Numbered from the stretch's first letter, positions 5,142 to 13,446 are shown. The stretch is DNA of 15,931 bases from an uncultured Lachnospiraceae bacterium (GCA_910577445.1 CAJTMZ010000095.1:1-15931); one strand, 5' to 3'. The notes: generated by a model not told the origin, from the letters alone. Numbers and translations: made by a program.

Positions 5142-7925
5142 TCATTTTTTGCCCGCAAATTTAATTTTCAGCGACTGCTTAATCATATTGGGAAGCACAT
5201 ACTTTAACTTATCCTCCGACTTTATCATGGTAGAGCAGCCCGGCAGCTCCCTGTGAAGGGAAATGGCGTCAAAGGCACATTTTGTTGTGCAGATACCGCA
5301 GCCGATACACTTGTTGGGGTCTACCACCGAAGCGCCGCAGCCAAGGCAGCGGGAAGTCTCCGCTTTTACCTGCTCCTCTGTCAGTGTGTTTGACAAGTCG
5401 CGGAAAGAGCGAAGCTGCGCCTCCTCCGCCCGCTCGGGACGCTGTCTGTCGGTATTGTCGTAGCTGGCAATGAAAATATTGTCCTTGTCAAGCTCTATGA
5501 AGTCTCTCCTGTTTCTTCCGATGGTAAGCGTACAATGCTCATGCACAAAGCGGTGTAAGGAAATGGCTCCCTCCCGGCCCGCCGCAATGGCGTCTATGGC
5601 AAATTTCGGCCCGGTGTAGACGTCGCCGCCCACAAAGATATCCGGCTCCGCCGTCTGGTAAGTGAGCCTGTCGGCAATGGCGCCGCCGTTAGGGCGAAGC
5701 TCCACCTTCGTGCCTTTTATAAGGTCTCCCCAGTTAATCCCCTGGCCCACGCTGAAAATCACGCTGGCGCAGGACACCGTCATGGTATCGTTCTCATCGT
5801 AAACCGGTGCAAAACGGTGGGACTCGTCAAAAACGCGGGTACATCTCTTGAATACCACACCCACAGCCCTGCCGTTTTCCGTGAGAATTTCCTTCGGGCC
5901 CCAGCCGTTATTGATAGCAATGTTTTCCTCTGTGGCTTCCAGAATTTCCTCCCGGCTTGCGGGCATTTCGTCCCGGCTTTCCAGACAGAACATGGTCACC
6001 TTGCCCTGTCCGCAGCGGGCGCTCACCCTTGCCGCGTCCATGGCCACGTTTCCGCCGCCTACCACAATCACGTCGCCGCCAAGGTCAAAGGCTTCCTTTT
6101 CTCCGGCTTCTTTCAGAAAATCAACCGCCGTATATACGCCTTTTGCATCTTCTCCGGGAATACCGGGCTTTCTGCCCTCCTGACAGCCGATTGCAATGTA
6201 AAAGCCCTTGTAGCCTTCCGCCCTGAGCTGTTCGATGGTGACATCCTTCCCCACCTCAACGCCGCAGCGGATTTCAACGCCCATTGCCTTTATCACCTCA
6301 ATTTCGGCTTCTATCAAATCCTTTTCCAGCTTATAAGAAGGCACGCCGTAGGTCAGCATACCGCCGGGTCTTTTATTCTTTTCAAAAATAACAGGCTTGT
6401 AGCCCTTATCCGCCAGATAGTAGGCGCAGGAAAGTCCCGCCGGACCCGCTCCGATAATGGCAATTTTTTCCTCGAAGCTTCCCTTTAGGGAGGGAACCGT
6501 AGGCTTCGGGATATAGCGTGTTTCCGCTTTCAAATCCCGCTCCGCCACGAAGCGCTTGACGTCGTCAATGGCAACGGCCTCGTCCAGCGTGGCACGGGTA
6601 CAGGCGTCCTCGCACCGGCGGTTGCAGATACGTCCGCAGATAGCCGGCAGCGGATTGTCCTTTTTAATCAGGGCAAGAGCCTCCTCATAACGGCCCTCCT
6701 TTGCAAGCTTCAAATATCCCTGAACGGCAATGTGCGCCGGACAGGCGGTCTTACAGGGAGCCGTGCCGGTGTCGTAGCAGTTAATCCGGTTCACATCCCG
6801 GTAATTGTGGGTCCACATATGCTCGCCCCACTTCTGCTCCGTAGGAAGAGGCATCTTCGGATAAGTAACCTCGCTGCCGTCCTTTTTGCAGAGCTTCTGC
6901 CCCAGCTTCACCGCGCCTGCCGGACAGAACTCCACACATTTGCCGCAGGCAACGCATTTTTCCTTATCCACCTTTGCTATGTATGCCGAGCGGGACATGT
7001 TCGGCGTATTGAAAAGCTGGGAAGTGCGCAGCGCATAGCACACATTTACGTTACAGTTACAGATTGCAAAAATCTTGTTGGCACCGTCGATATTGGTAAT
7101 CTGATGGACGAAACCGTTGTCCTCCGCCTGCCTGAAAATGGCAAGGGCTTCTTCCCTCGTGATGTAGCGTCCGTCCTTCTGGGTTTCCACCACATAGTCG
7201 GCCATATCGCCTACCGCCACGCACCAGCCCTCCGGGTCATCCCCGCAGCCCTCGTCATGCTTTAAACGGGAACGGCGGCAGGAGCAGGGGCTTGCCGCAT
7301 ACTTGCCCTCATACTTTGTCAGCCAGTAGGAAATATGCTCCAAATCAATGGATTCGCTCTCCATCTCGATTGCCTTTTCCACGGGAATCACATGCATGCC
7401 GATTCCGTTTCCGCCCTCGCCCACGAAAGGCGTCACATGCTCAAGAGGCAGCCTCGACATATGCTCGAAAAACAGCGTAACCTCAGGATGCGCCTCTATG
7501 ATGTTATTATTCATGTTAAAAAATTCCGCCGAGCCCGGCACATACATGGGCAAAAGATATTGCTTCTCGTGCGCCGGATTTTCCCAGTTGTATTCCAGAA
7601 TCCCTTTTACGGACATTTCCTGGAGCTTCGTCTCTAATTCCTTTTCGGGAATGCCCGTAAGCTTCGCGATTTCCGGCAGGGTTTTGGGCTTGCGCACCCC
7701 TAATTTCAGCGCAATCTCAGCTTCCTCGTCGGTAAGCACTCCCGCAAGGCCCCAATATTCCGGGTCGTCTTTGGTGATTTTTTTGATTCCAAGCTTCTGG
7801 GGAATCCTGTCCGTTATCATTTTCCCCAGTTTTAAAATGCTCTCCCGGGGCGGCCCTTCATCGCCCCCCTTGTGCTCCGGATACACATAATCCGGATAAA
7901 GTTCTTTGTCCAGTTTTTTTTCCAT
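5142..7925 (-). CDS. Multi-cluster Fe-S FAD/NAD(P) oxidoreductase, GltD-like core
   Basis: A 927-residue fusion. Residues about 60-112 look like a winged-helix segment (LPEIAKLTGIPEKELETKL). Next comes a cysteine region (CSC 214-216, C227, C235, and C289/C291/C296 in ICNCNVNVC) as in anaerobe ferredoxin-like reductases. A 4Fe-4S motif follows at C324-C327-C330-C334. From about 385 it resembles the small subunit of glutamate synthase: C391, C395, C430, C434, C438 and C442 for Fe-S clusters, FAD fold IGAGPAG (491-497), NAD(P) fold VVGGGNVA (621-628), and closing FAD motif PDIFVGGD (761-768). The C-terminus adds RCLGC (859-863) and a 4Fe-4S motif at C873-C876-C879-C883. It should shuttle electrons between NAD(P)H and low-potential carriers, perhaps by bifurcation; the partner and substrate are unknown. 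It lies between hypB and hypA. Confidence 0.88.
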   Translation of the reverse strand: MEKKLDKELYPDYVYPEHKGGDEGPPRESILKLGKMITDRIPQKLGIKKITKDDPEYWGLAGVLTDEEAEIALKLGVRKPKTLPEIAKLTGIPEKELETKLQEMSVKGILEYNWENPAHEKQYLLPMYVPGSAEFFNMNNNIIEAHPEVTLFFEHMSRLPLEHVTPFVGEGGNGIGMHVIPVEKAIEMESESIDLEHISYWLTKYEGKYAASPCSCRRSRLKHDEGCGDDPEGWCVAVGDMADYVVETQKDGRYITREEALAIFRQAEDNGFVHQITNIDGANKIFAICNCNVNVCYALRTSQLFNTPNMSRSAYIAKVDKEKCVACGKCVEFCPAGAVKLGQKLCKKDGSEVTYPKMPLPTEQKWGEHMWTHNYRDVNRINCYDTGTAPCKTACPAHIAVQGYLKLAKEGRYEEALALIKKDNPLPAICGRICNRRCEDACTRATLDEAVAIDDVKRFVAERDLKAETRYIPKPTVPSLKGSFEEKIAIIGAGPAGLSCAYYLADKGYKPVIFEKNKRPGGMLTYGVPSYKLEKDLIEAEIEVIKAMGVEIRCGVEVGKDVTIEQLRAEGYKGFYIAIGCQEGRKPGIPGEDAKGVYTAVDFLKEAGEKEAFDLGGDVIVVGGGNVAMDAARVSARCGQGKVTMFCLESRDEMPASREEILEATEENIAINNGWGPKEILTENGRAVGVVFKRCTRVFDESHRFAPVYDENDTMTVSCASVIFSVGQGINWGDLIKGTKVELRPNGGAIADRLTYQTAEPDIFVGGDVYTGPKFAIDAIAAGREGAISLHRFVHEHCTLTIGRNRRDFIELDKDNIFIASYDNTDRQRPERAEEAQLRSFRDLSNTLTEEQVKAETSRCLGCGASVVDPNKCIGCGICTTKCAFDAISLHRELPGCSTMIKSEDKLKYVLPNMIKQSLKIKFAGKK

Positions 7926-7984
7926 ACTGTCCCCCGTTTCTTTCTCTTTTCGTATTTATGCCGGCTTCGCTTTAATATATTCTC

Positions 7985-8665
7985 TTATCTGCTTTCTTTA
8001 TCCCGCCACGCCCTGACTTCTTCCTTAAGCCAGTCTGTCCACTCTTCTATACCTTCGCCGGTCTTTGCACAAATCGGAATGACCTTCGCCTTCGGATTCC
8101 GCATGCGGATATATTCCCGGCACTTTTCCATATCGAAGTCAAAGTAAGGCAGAACGTCGGTCTTGTTGATTAAGACCACGTCGCAGACGGAAAACATCAG
8201 CGGATATTTCAAAGGCTTGTCGTCTCCCTCCGGCACGGACAGTATCATGGCGTTTTTGGAGGCGCCTGTGTCAAACTCCGCCGGACAGACCAGATTCCCC
8301 ACATTTTCAAGAATCGCCAGCTCAACATCTCCCGTTTCCAACCCTTCAAGGCCCTGCCGCGTCATCCCGGCGTCCAGATGGCACATGCCGCCGGTGTGAA
8401 GCTGAATCACCTTTGCCCCCGACTGCGAAATCGTCCTGGCGTCCACGTCGGAATCAATATCCGCCTCCATGACGCCGATTTTGAAAACGTCTTTCAGTTC
8501 TTCGATGGTCCTCATCAGGGTTGTGGTCTTGCCGGCTCCCGGAGAGGACATGAGATTTAACAGGAAAACACCCTTTTCCCTCAATTCCTTTCGGAGCTCT
8601 TCCGCCTGCCTGTCATTGTCCGCAAAGACGCTTTGTTTAATTTCCAGAATCCGCACTTCTTTCAT
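7985..8665 (-). CDS. hypB: Nickel-inserting GTPase HypB
   Basis: A 226-residue SIMIBI-class GTPase that powers nickel transfer with HypA. It has P-loop SPGAGKT (41-47), switch region with EADIDSDVDA (about 67-76), the metal-binding GGMCH (Cys95-His96), ENVGNLVCP (Cys127), and the guanine motif NKTD (167-170). The N-terminal CxxCGC nickel site of E. coli HypB and the His-rich stretch of other HypBs are absent, so it is the short form. Its gene starts 8 bases after the condensation-domain gene, and its GGAGGA ribosome site lies in that gene's last codons, so the two are translationally linked. A 59-base gap separates it from the flavoprotein gene. Confidence 0.95.
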   Translation of the reverse strand: MKEVRILEIKQSVFADNDRQAEELRKELREKGVFLLNLMSSPGAGKTTTLMRTIEELKDVFKIGVMEADIDSDVDARTISQSGAKVIQLHTGGMCHLDAGMTRQGLEGLETGDVELAILENVGNLVCPAEFDTGASKNAMILSVPEGDDKPLKYPLMFSVCDVVLINKTDVLPYFDFDMEKCREYIRMRNPKAKVIPICAKTGEGIEEWTDWLKEEVRAWRDKESR

Positions 8666-8673
8666 AAAAATCT

Positions 8674-9957
8674 CTATTCCTCCGCGTATTTTTTAATTTC
8701 CGCCGCCATGCCCTCCAGCATCGCTGAAAGCAGCTTTCCGTCATTTTCCGTATACCTTCCCACTACGCTGATGGTGGCAGCGCCGTCAAAGCTAATCGCG
8801 GACACCTGCATAGCCGGTTTCTTTTTCAACGGCCCTCCAAACATTCCGGCGGAAGGTACAATATCTCCCAGCTTTACCAAATCGCCGGAAATATTCCCCA
8901 GATTTGTCAGGCCTATGGAAAGGTTCCCGTATACCCTTCCCGCCGCAAGCAGTAAAAGCCCCATAGGCAGCGCCCTTGAAGCGCCGTGGACAAGGGGCAT
9001 CCCTTCCAGACCGGCCAGGGGATTCTCCTTTGCCTCTCTTGTCTGCTCCGCGATTTCCGCAAGGGTATCCGAAAAGCCGCTCTTTATCCCCTCATTTAAG
9101 ACGGTGGGGAGAGAGCCTGACATATTGCAAAGTCCCTCCGACTCTCCGTTTTTGCAGTGCCTGCGCAAGTCCATCATGGACATAACGCTCATCGGCCCCG
9201 AAGCGTCGATTCCCGGCAGAGCCGCATAAGCGCGGTAAAAAGCCGCAAGTAAAATATCATTTACCGTCGCGCCCGCCATTTTCGCACGTTTACGCGCCAG
9301 ATTCATAACTTCCTTCGTAATCTCTGCTTTTACCATCCTTGCTCTTCCCGCATCTTCGGTCGGATAAGGAAATGCGGATTTTACATTCGAAATCGGATTC
9401 TTCAGCAGCGAAAGAAATTCCTTTGACGATACGTTTTCATAAACCTGCTCAGCCGCCCGGCTGCCGTTCTTTACGGATAATCCTTCTGCCGTTCCTTTTT
9501 CCAGAATCATATTGTAGGCTTCCGCAAGCTTTCCCAGTAAATATTTTCCGTCGCCACCATCCACGCAAAGATGGCTGATGCTCAGCATAACGGCGCTGTC
9601 AGAGCCGCTCTGAACCAGGCAGCACCTAAGCTGTACTTTTCCTTCAGGCTCAACAGGCAGCAAAGCCAGGGAACAGGCCGTTATATACGGGTTCGCCTCC
9701 GTTTCCACAAACTGAAAATAATTGCTCTCATCATATTCCTTATTCACATGCCAATATGCTCCGATGCTGTCTGTGGCAAAAGAAGCGTGAAGGATATCCA
9801 CGCTTTCCACTACCGCCTTTACAGCGGCGCACAAAACATCCGCGTCAACAATACCCGGATAATATAATACAAATCTTATCGTATTATCATTAAATTCATG
9901 GACAATATACTGTGCTTTCTCCCCCGCACCTGCCAGTCTGATTTTCAAAGCATTCAT
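8674..9957 (-). CDS. Condensation-domain / acyltransferase-like protein
   Basis: A 427-residue stand-alone protein of the chloramphenicol-acetyltransferase-like superfamily (NRPS condensation domain, PapA, alcohol acyltransferase). The active-site motif HHxxxDG appears as SISHLCVDGG: catalytic His129 and Asp133-Gly134 are kept, while the first His is Ser128. ATVNDILLAAFYRAY (about 229-243) and NLSIGLTNLGNISG match the second half of the fold, the latter similar to the DFGWG-region segment. No carrier-protein or adenylation domain accompanies it. It would transfer an acyl group to a hydroxyl or amine, but the substrates are unknown. It is the first gene after a strong promoter and is coupled to hypB, an unusual partnership. 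The ATG follows AAAGGGG. Confidence 0.8.
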   Translation of the reverse strand: MNALKIRLAGAGEKAQYIVHEFNDNTIRFVLYYPGIVDADVLCAAVKAVVESVDILHASFATDSIGAYWHVNKEYDESNYFQFVETEANPYITACSLALLPVEPEGKVQLRCCLVQSGSDSAVMLSISHLCVDGGDGKYLLGKLAEAYNMILEKGTAEGLSVKNGSRAAEQVYENVSSKEFLSLLKNPISNVKSAFPYPTEDAGRARMVKAEITKEVMNLARKRAKMAGATVNDILLAAFYRAYAALPGIDASGPMSVMSMMDLRRHCKNGESEGLCNMSGSLPTVLNEGIKSGFSDTLAEIAEQTREAKENPLAGLEGMPLVHGASRALPMGLLLLAAGRVYGNLSIGLTNLGNISGDLVKLGDIVPSAGMFGGPLKKKPAMQVSAISFDGAATISVVGRYTENDGKLLSAMLEGMAAEIKKYAEE

Positions 9958-9988
9958 ACTGCTTAACCCCTTTCCACTTGATAATATG

Positions 9989-10017
9989 ATTATAATATTT
10001 CACACTTCCCTTGTAAA
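9989..10017 (-). promoter_or_regulatory. Sigma-A promoter of the acyltransferase-hypB-hypA cluster
   Basis: On the minus strand TTTACA (10012-10017) and TATAAT (9989-9994) are separated by exactly 17 bases, and the -10 ends 31 bases before the ATG at 9957. It lies in the 68-base gap after the DUF3021 gene, so the cluster can be expressed independently of the LytTR operon. No clear terminator separates the two, so read-through is possible. Confidence 0.82.
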
Positions 10018-10025
10018 GGATAAGG

Positions 10026-10454
10026 TCAAATCCTGCCCTGATATTCCTTCAGCTTTTCATTGAACAGCGCCGCGCTTTTCCTGTCGTTTAACCACATCAC
10101 AACATAAACGGCCACAAAAACGGCCGCCACGGAAAACGCCAGCGTCACGGAAAAAAGAACGTCAAACTGCATGCCTGTCTCATAATTCATCCCGAAAATC
10201 AACAACTCAATCAAGAGAAGGTGAAGCGCCCTGCGAAATAAAATCTCCTTCACCGAAAGCTCTCTTTTCGATTTGGTAACCATGCCCAGCAAAACGGAAA
10301 GGAAACCAAACAGCGGCGGGGAGAAAAACGCCTCCCATCCGAATTTATCCTCCGCAAAAAACGCCATCCCAAGCAGCCCCTCCAGTATGGAAATGCACGT
10401 GGAGCACACAAAAAATGCCATCAGAAATTCCACCAGTTTTCCCCTGTTACTCAT
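10026..10454 (-). CDS. DUF3021 family membrane protein
   Basis: A 142-residue integral membrane protein with four hydrophobic segments (about 8-32, 43-58, 72-88 and 98-122) and a charged C-terminal tail (NDRKSAALFNEKLKEYQ). DUF3021 proteins are typically encoded directly after LytTR regulators and are thought to control their activity or operon. Here its start overlaps the LytTR gene by 8 bases, which fits. It is the last gene of the hydrolase-LytTR-DUF3021 operon. Confidence 0.85.
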   Translation of the reverse strand: MSNRGKLVEFLMAFFVCSTCISILEGLLGMAFFAEDKFGWEAFFSPPLFGFLSVLLGMVTKSKRELSVKEILFRRALHLLLIELLIFGMNYETGMQFDVLFSVTLAFSVAAVFVAVYVVMWLNDRKSAALFNEKLKEYQGRI

Positions 10455-10902
10455 CGTTTCCGCCTCCCATTACAATTCTTTTCATTTTCCCGGCATACTG
10501 TCTGGAAATCATCAGACGCTCCCCGTTTTTCATATGGGCGAAAAAGCGTCCGTTAAGGGCCGGGCTGATTCCCTCAAGCAAAAGCAGATTGAGTATTACC
10601 GATTTGGAGCACCGTACAAAATGAAACCTTTCAAAATCCCTTTCCGCTTCGTACAGGCGCATCTTCACCTCGTACACCTGCGCCCCCGTGTAGGCAAACA
10701 GCTTTTCGTCCAACGCTTCAAAATAATAAACACTCTCAAGCCGGAACCGTTCCGTGCGCCGGTCGTTCGTTGCGCCGGAAAGCTCCACTCCTTTTCCCAT
10801 GACATAGGTTCTGATATCCTCCACCTCCGGGGTGATTTCCGTGCATTCTATGACCACCTGCTCGTCTTCTTTTTTCAATATTTTTCTGATGCACACCTTC
10901 AT
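10447..10902 (-). CDS. LytTR-type DNA-binding transcriptional regulator
   Basis: About 151 residues with a C-terminal LytTR domain (roughly the last 95 residues): RFRLESVYYFEALDEKLFAY, RLYEAERDF, FHFVRCSKSVILNL and ISRQYAGKMK are its characteristic segments. There is no receiver domain, so it is a stand-alone LytTR protein of the kind paired with DUF3021. An ATG four codons upstream (10914) has an AAGGAGG only one base away, too close. I therefore prefer the internal ATG at 10902 (MKVCIRKI), which has AAGGAGG at 13 bases plus GAGGA adjacent; the choice is uncertain. It likely regulates its own operon or the neighbouring genes through direct-repeat LytTR sites, none of which I could identify. 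Confidence 0.87.
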   Translation of the reverse strand: MKVCIRKILKKEDEQVVIECTEITPEVEDIRTYVMGKGVELSGATNDRRTERFRLESVYYFEALDEKLFAYTGAQVYEVKMRLYEAERDFERFHFVRCSKSVILNLLLLEGISPALNGRFFAHMKNGERLMISRQYAGKMKRIVMGGGNDE

Positions 10903-10922
10903 TCCTCTGCGCATGCCTCCTT

Positions 10923-11996
10923 TTAATACTCGTCCTTTATATCCAACGGCTCCTTTCCCTTTAAATAACAGTCAAACCAGTTTAACACCACATGGTTTAC
11001 ATTTTCAATACATTCTCTGGCGTTTACCTCGCCCACCCCCAAAAGGCGCGCAAGTATGGGAGAGATAAGAGGTAAATCCGTAAAATTCAGATGGCCCGCG
11101 CCGTTGAAAATAACCTCCCTGAAGCAAACCGCATTTTTTCCCACATAAAAATTAATGTATTCCCCGTCTTTTACGGAAGCCGCCTCTTTGACTGCTTTGG
11201 AGTTCACGTCCAGAAGCGGAACCGGATAGGGCTCGCTGTTAAAAATTTCCCTGCCGTTTTCAAAGCCCGCATACTCGCCCATCATGGTTCCCTCCAAATC
11301 AATCACCGCTCCGATTTCATCTTTCCTTATCCTGCCTAGCGCAACGCTGGAAGCTCCGCCCATGGAGTGGCCGAACAGACCGATTTTTTCCCCATCTACC
11401 AGTGAAAAAGGAGCCTCCTCCCCTTTTTCCGCCCTGGCTAAAATCGTGTCCAGAACAAATTCTTCATCCGCCACCCGCAGCGCCATCCATTCCTGCCCGC
11501 TGTGATACATCTTTTCTCTCACATCCGGGTCATCCTCATTATTTACCGCAAAAACCTGCTTTACAAAATCCGGATTTGCCGTGGTGACCCTGCCGTTTAC
11601 ATCCTTCACAAACATTGCATGATAAGGGTGTGCAATGCTTGCCACCACATATCCGTGGGAAGCCAGCTCCATACAGGTGGAAAAATTGCTGTCAATCACG
11701 CCGAACGCGCCGTGGGAAAAGATTACCAGCGGATAGCTTCCCGCCTCTTCGGGATACCAGAATTTCACTGTAAGCATACGGTTTTCACCAGTTTCTGAGA
11801 AGGTTTCCTCCCTGGTCTCATCCTCCCAGGTAAATTCCCTGATTTTTACCGCCAAACCGCCGGTCACCCGGGGCTGTTTATAAGGCGGGAACAAAGCCAT
11901 GCGCAGCGCAAAAATAATTACCGCCGCCACCGCGAAAATCTTTACGCATCTTATTATTATCCTTTTTCCTTTTTTATTTCTGTCTCTTTCTTTCAT
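10923..11996 (-). CDS. Membrane-anchored alpha/beta hydrolase
   Basis: A 357-residue protein with a basic N-terminus and one membrane segment or uncleaved signal anchor (about 13-34), then an extracytoplasmic alpha/beta hydrolase domain. The oxyanion region is VIFSHGAFG (91-99), the nucleophile elbow GHSMGG gives Ser211, VIDLEGT (231-237) supplies the probable acid, and GAGHLNF gives His302. The fold resembles platelet-activating-factor acetylhydrolase or dienelactone hydrolase relatives, so it is an esterase or lipase-like enzyme of unknown substrate. It is first in an operon, 8 bases before the LytTR gene. The leader carries the hairpin plus GAAGGG ribosome site repeat shared with the alkyltransferase gene at 15513. 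Confidence 0.85.
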   Translation of the reverse strand: MKERDRNKKGKRIIIRCVKIFAVAAVIIFALRMALFPPYKQPRVTGGLAVKIREFTWEDETREETFSETGENRMLTVKFWYPEEAGSYPLVIFSHGAFGVIDSNFSTCMELASHGYVVASIAHPYHAMFVKDVNGRVTTANPDFVKQVFAVNNEDDPDVREKMYHSGQEWMALRVADEEFVLDTILARAEKGEEAPFSLVDGEKIGLFGHSMGGASSVALGRIRKDEIGAVIDLEGTMMGEYAGFENGREIFNSEPYPVPLLDVNSKAVKEAASVKDGEYINFYVGKNAVCFREVIFNGAGHLNFTDLPLISPILARLLGVGEVNARECIENVNHVVLNWFDCYLKGKEPLDIKDEY

Positions 11997-12006
11997 ATTT
12001 CCCTTC

Positions 12007-12031
12007 TTTCTGCGCTGTTTTTAAGCGCATG
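12007..12031 (-). repeat. Shared leader element, copy 1 (hairpin before ribosome site)
   Basis: On the minus strand GCGC-TTAAAAACA-GCGC forms a small hairpin followed by AGAAA and then GAAGGGAAAT before the hydrolase ATG. The same arrangement recurs at 15524-15550 ahead of the alkyltransferase gene. The similarity runs from the hairpin through the start codon. Confidence 0.7.
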
Positions 12032-12203
12032 ATTTTCCTTGCCCTGCCCACAGGGCTTACGGAAAAGATAGCAGGATTTTTTCCAAAATAGAACAGGCAA
12101 AAGGATGAGTTGCTTTTTCTGTGGATAAAATGCCTCCCTCGGCATTTGTCTGACGCGGATACAGGCCGCTGACAACATCACCGCCGTGGGTGGCCGCGCC
12201 GGT

Positions 12204-12238
12204 AAAAAAACAAACGCCCGGTTTGAACGGACGTCTGT
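12204..12238 (-). terminator. Intrinsic terminator after the PAP2 gene
   Basis: On the minus strand an 11-pair stem (12228-12238 with 12210-12220, including two G-U pairs, 7-base loop) is followed by seven T residues (12204-12210). It lies about 45 bases after the PAP2 stop. The rest of the 285-base gap to the hydrolase gene holds a small GCCCTG/CAGGGC hairpin (12041-12056), a GC-flanked AATGCC/GGCATT dyad near 12130-12147 and the shared leader element, but no convincing gene. Confidence 0.85.
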
Positions 12239-12281
12239 TAAAGAAACAGCGGTTTGTTTTTGCTGCTTATTTATCTGTTTT

Positions 12282-12839
12282 TTATTCTTCCGGTTTCTTT
12301 CGCAGGCAGCGCTTTTCCAACTGCAAAACCACCCACTCTCCCACATAGCTGCAGCCTATTCCCACCAAAATTCCCGCAAGAACGTCGCTGGGATAATGCA
12401 CGCCCACATACAGCCTTGAAAAGGAAATCAGAGCCGCAAGTATAGCCGCCCAGATTCCGTATTTTTTCGGCAGCTTCCGGTACAGCACCCAGGCCGACGC
12501 AAAAGAGCTCCCCGCATGGCCCGACGGGAAAGAATACTCCGACGGCTTGCTGACAATCGGAATAAGGGCCTCTATGGCGTTGTAGGGGCGCACTCTGGCT
12601 ACCAGATTTTTCAGCAGTATGTTGTTAAATAATAGCGACGCCAGCAGGGCACATGCGCTCATGCAGCCGATTTTTCTGGTCTTCTTCGGAATCAGAAGGG
12701 CCGCCGTGAGCAGTATCCATATAATCCCCGCATTTCCGAGACTGGTAATCACCGTCATAATAGGGTTTAAAACGGGATTTCTCACCGTATCCTGTAAAAA
12801 CAGCAGAATCCCTCCGTCTAAATTCAGTAACGCTTCCAT
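12282..12839 (-). CDS. PAP2 family phosphatase
   Basis: A 185-residue membrane phosphatase with all three PAP2 motifs: KNLVARVRP (77-85), PSGH (105-108) and SRLYVGVHYPSD (141-152, with Arg142, His148 and Asp152). Five to six hydrophobic segments fit the small bacterial type that dephosphorylates undecaprenyl diphosphate or phosphatidic acid at the membrane. It follows the ferritin-like gene by 64 bases in the same direction. That gap holds a weak GCAGATA/TATCTGC dyad and a repeated GGTATCT. It is ended by the terminator at 12204-12238. The exact lipid substrate cannot be told. Confidence 0.93.
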   Translation of the reverse strand: MEALLNLDGGILLFLQDTVRNPVLNPIMTVITSLGNAGIIWILLTAALLIPKKTRKIGCMSACALLASLLFNNILLKNLVARVRPYNAIEALIPIVSKPSEYSFPSGHAGSSFASAWVLYRKLPKKYGIWAAILAALISFSRLYVGVHYPSDVLAGILVGIGCSYVGEWVVLQLEKRCLRKKPEE

Positions 12840-12903
12840 CTTTTGTCCTTATTTTAAGTTCCGCAGATATCTTTCGACACACCGGTATCTGGTATCTGCT
12901 GTT

Positions 12904-13446
12904 TCAGGTTCCGCTCCTCAGTGATTTGAGCAGCATGATATGGTATTCCTCGTCCAGGATAATACGCCTGAGAACGGCGTTTACGCAGTCGTCGTCTATC
13001 ATTTTGATGTGCATCTCATACTGACGAATCGCGTCTTTCTCGGCTTCAATATCCGCTGTCAGCATTTTATCAATATTTTCAGGAATCGTCAAATATTCCG
13101 GGGACCATAATTTCGGCCGGCCGTTGCAGGTTTTACAGGAAAAGTCAACATTGCCGCCCAAAAGCACAATCAGCTCGCCAAGCTTTTGTAAGTGCATCAT
13201 CTCCGCGATGGCAATTCCAAGAAGAGTCCTGGCCATGGCGCATTCTTCAAAAGAGATTCGGTTTTCATTGTTGATGTACTGCGTTATCGCAGAAAGCTCC
13301 GATACGAACCCGCAGTAATCCACGTTCAGTAAATCCGCATAGTTCCGGTTTCTTCCCCGCACCTTTATTTCAGGATAGGGCAAATCCACCATAATAGGTT
13401 TTACTCCGGCAAAGCTACAGTTGTTTGTCAGACATCTTTCTTCCAT
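12904..13446 (-). CDS. Ferritin-like di-iron domain protein
   Basis: A 180-residue protein with the four-helix ferritin-like metal ligands: Glu50 (SELSAITQY), Glu82 and His85 (AEMMHLQKLGELI), Glu134 or Glu136 (DIEAEKDAIRQYE), and Glu166 with His169 (DEEYHIMLL). An insertion with FSCKTCNGR (CxxC, 104-107) follows helix 2. It resembles rubrerythrin/CotJC-type ferritin-like proteins of clostridia rather than classical ferritin. The likely role is peroxide detoxification or metal handling in the cytoplasm; this is inferred. GGAG lies 11 bases ahead of the ATG. A near-palindrome (13499-13517) sits upstream. Confidence 0.82.
   Translation of the reverse strand: MEERCLTNNCSFAGVKPIMVDLPYPEIKVRGRNRNYADLLNVDYCGFVSELSAITQYINNENRISFEECAMARTLLGIAIAEMMHLQKLGELIVLLGGNVDFSCKTCNGRPKLWSPEYLTIPENIDKMLTADIEAEKDAIRQYEMHIKMIDDDCVNAVLRRIILDEEYHIMLLKSLRSGT

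Noticed and set aside
5817..6488. 223-codon plus-strand open frame
   Set aside because: It lies fully antisense to the flavoprotein coding region, has no ribosome site and no recognisable motif; high GC at third positions of the real gene keeps it open.
7348..7890. 180-codon plus-strand open frame and its neighbours
   Set aside because: Antisense to the N-terminal part of the flavoprotein; low-complexity Ser-rich product.
8633..9229. 198-codon plus-strand open frame
   Set aside because: Antisense to the acyltransferase-like gene; Pro/Ser-rich shadow product.
10273..10926. 217-codon plus-strand open frame
   Set aside because: Antisense to the DUF3021 and LytTR genes, both of which are clear families.
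11993..12346. 117-codon minus-strand open frame between PAP2 and the hydrolase
   Set aside because: It overlaps the PAP2 3' end in another frame, runs through the PAP2 terminator hairpin and has a composition unlike a protein.
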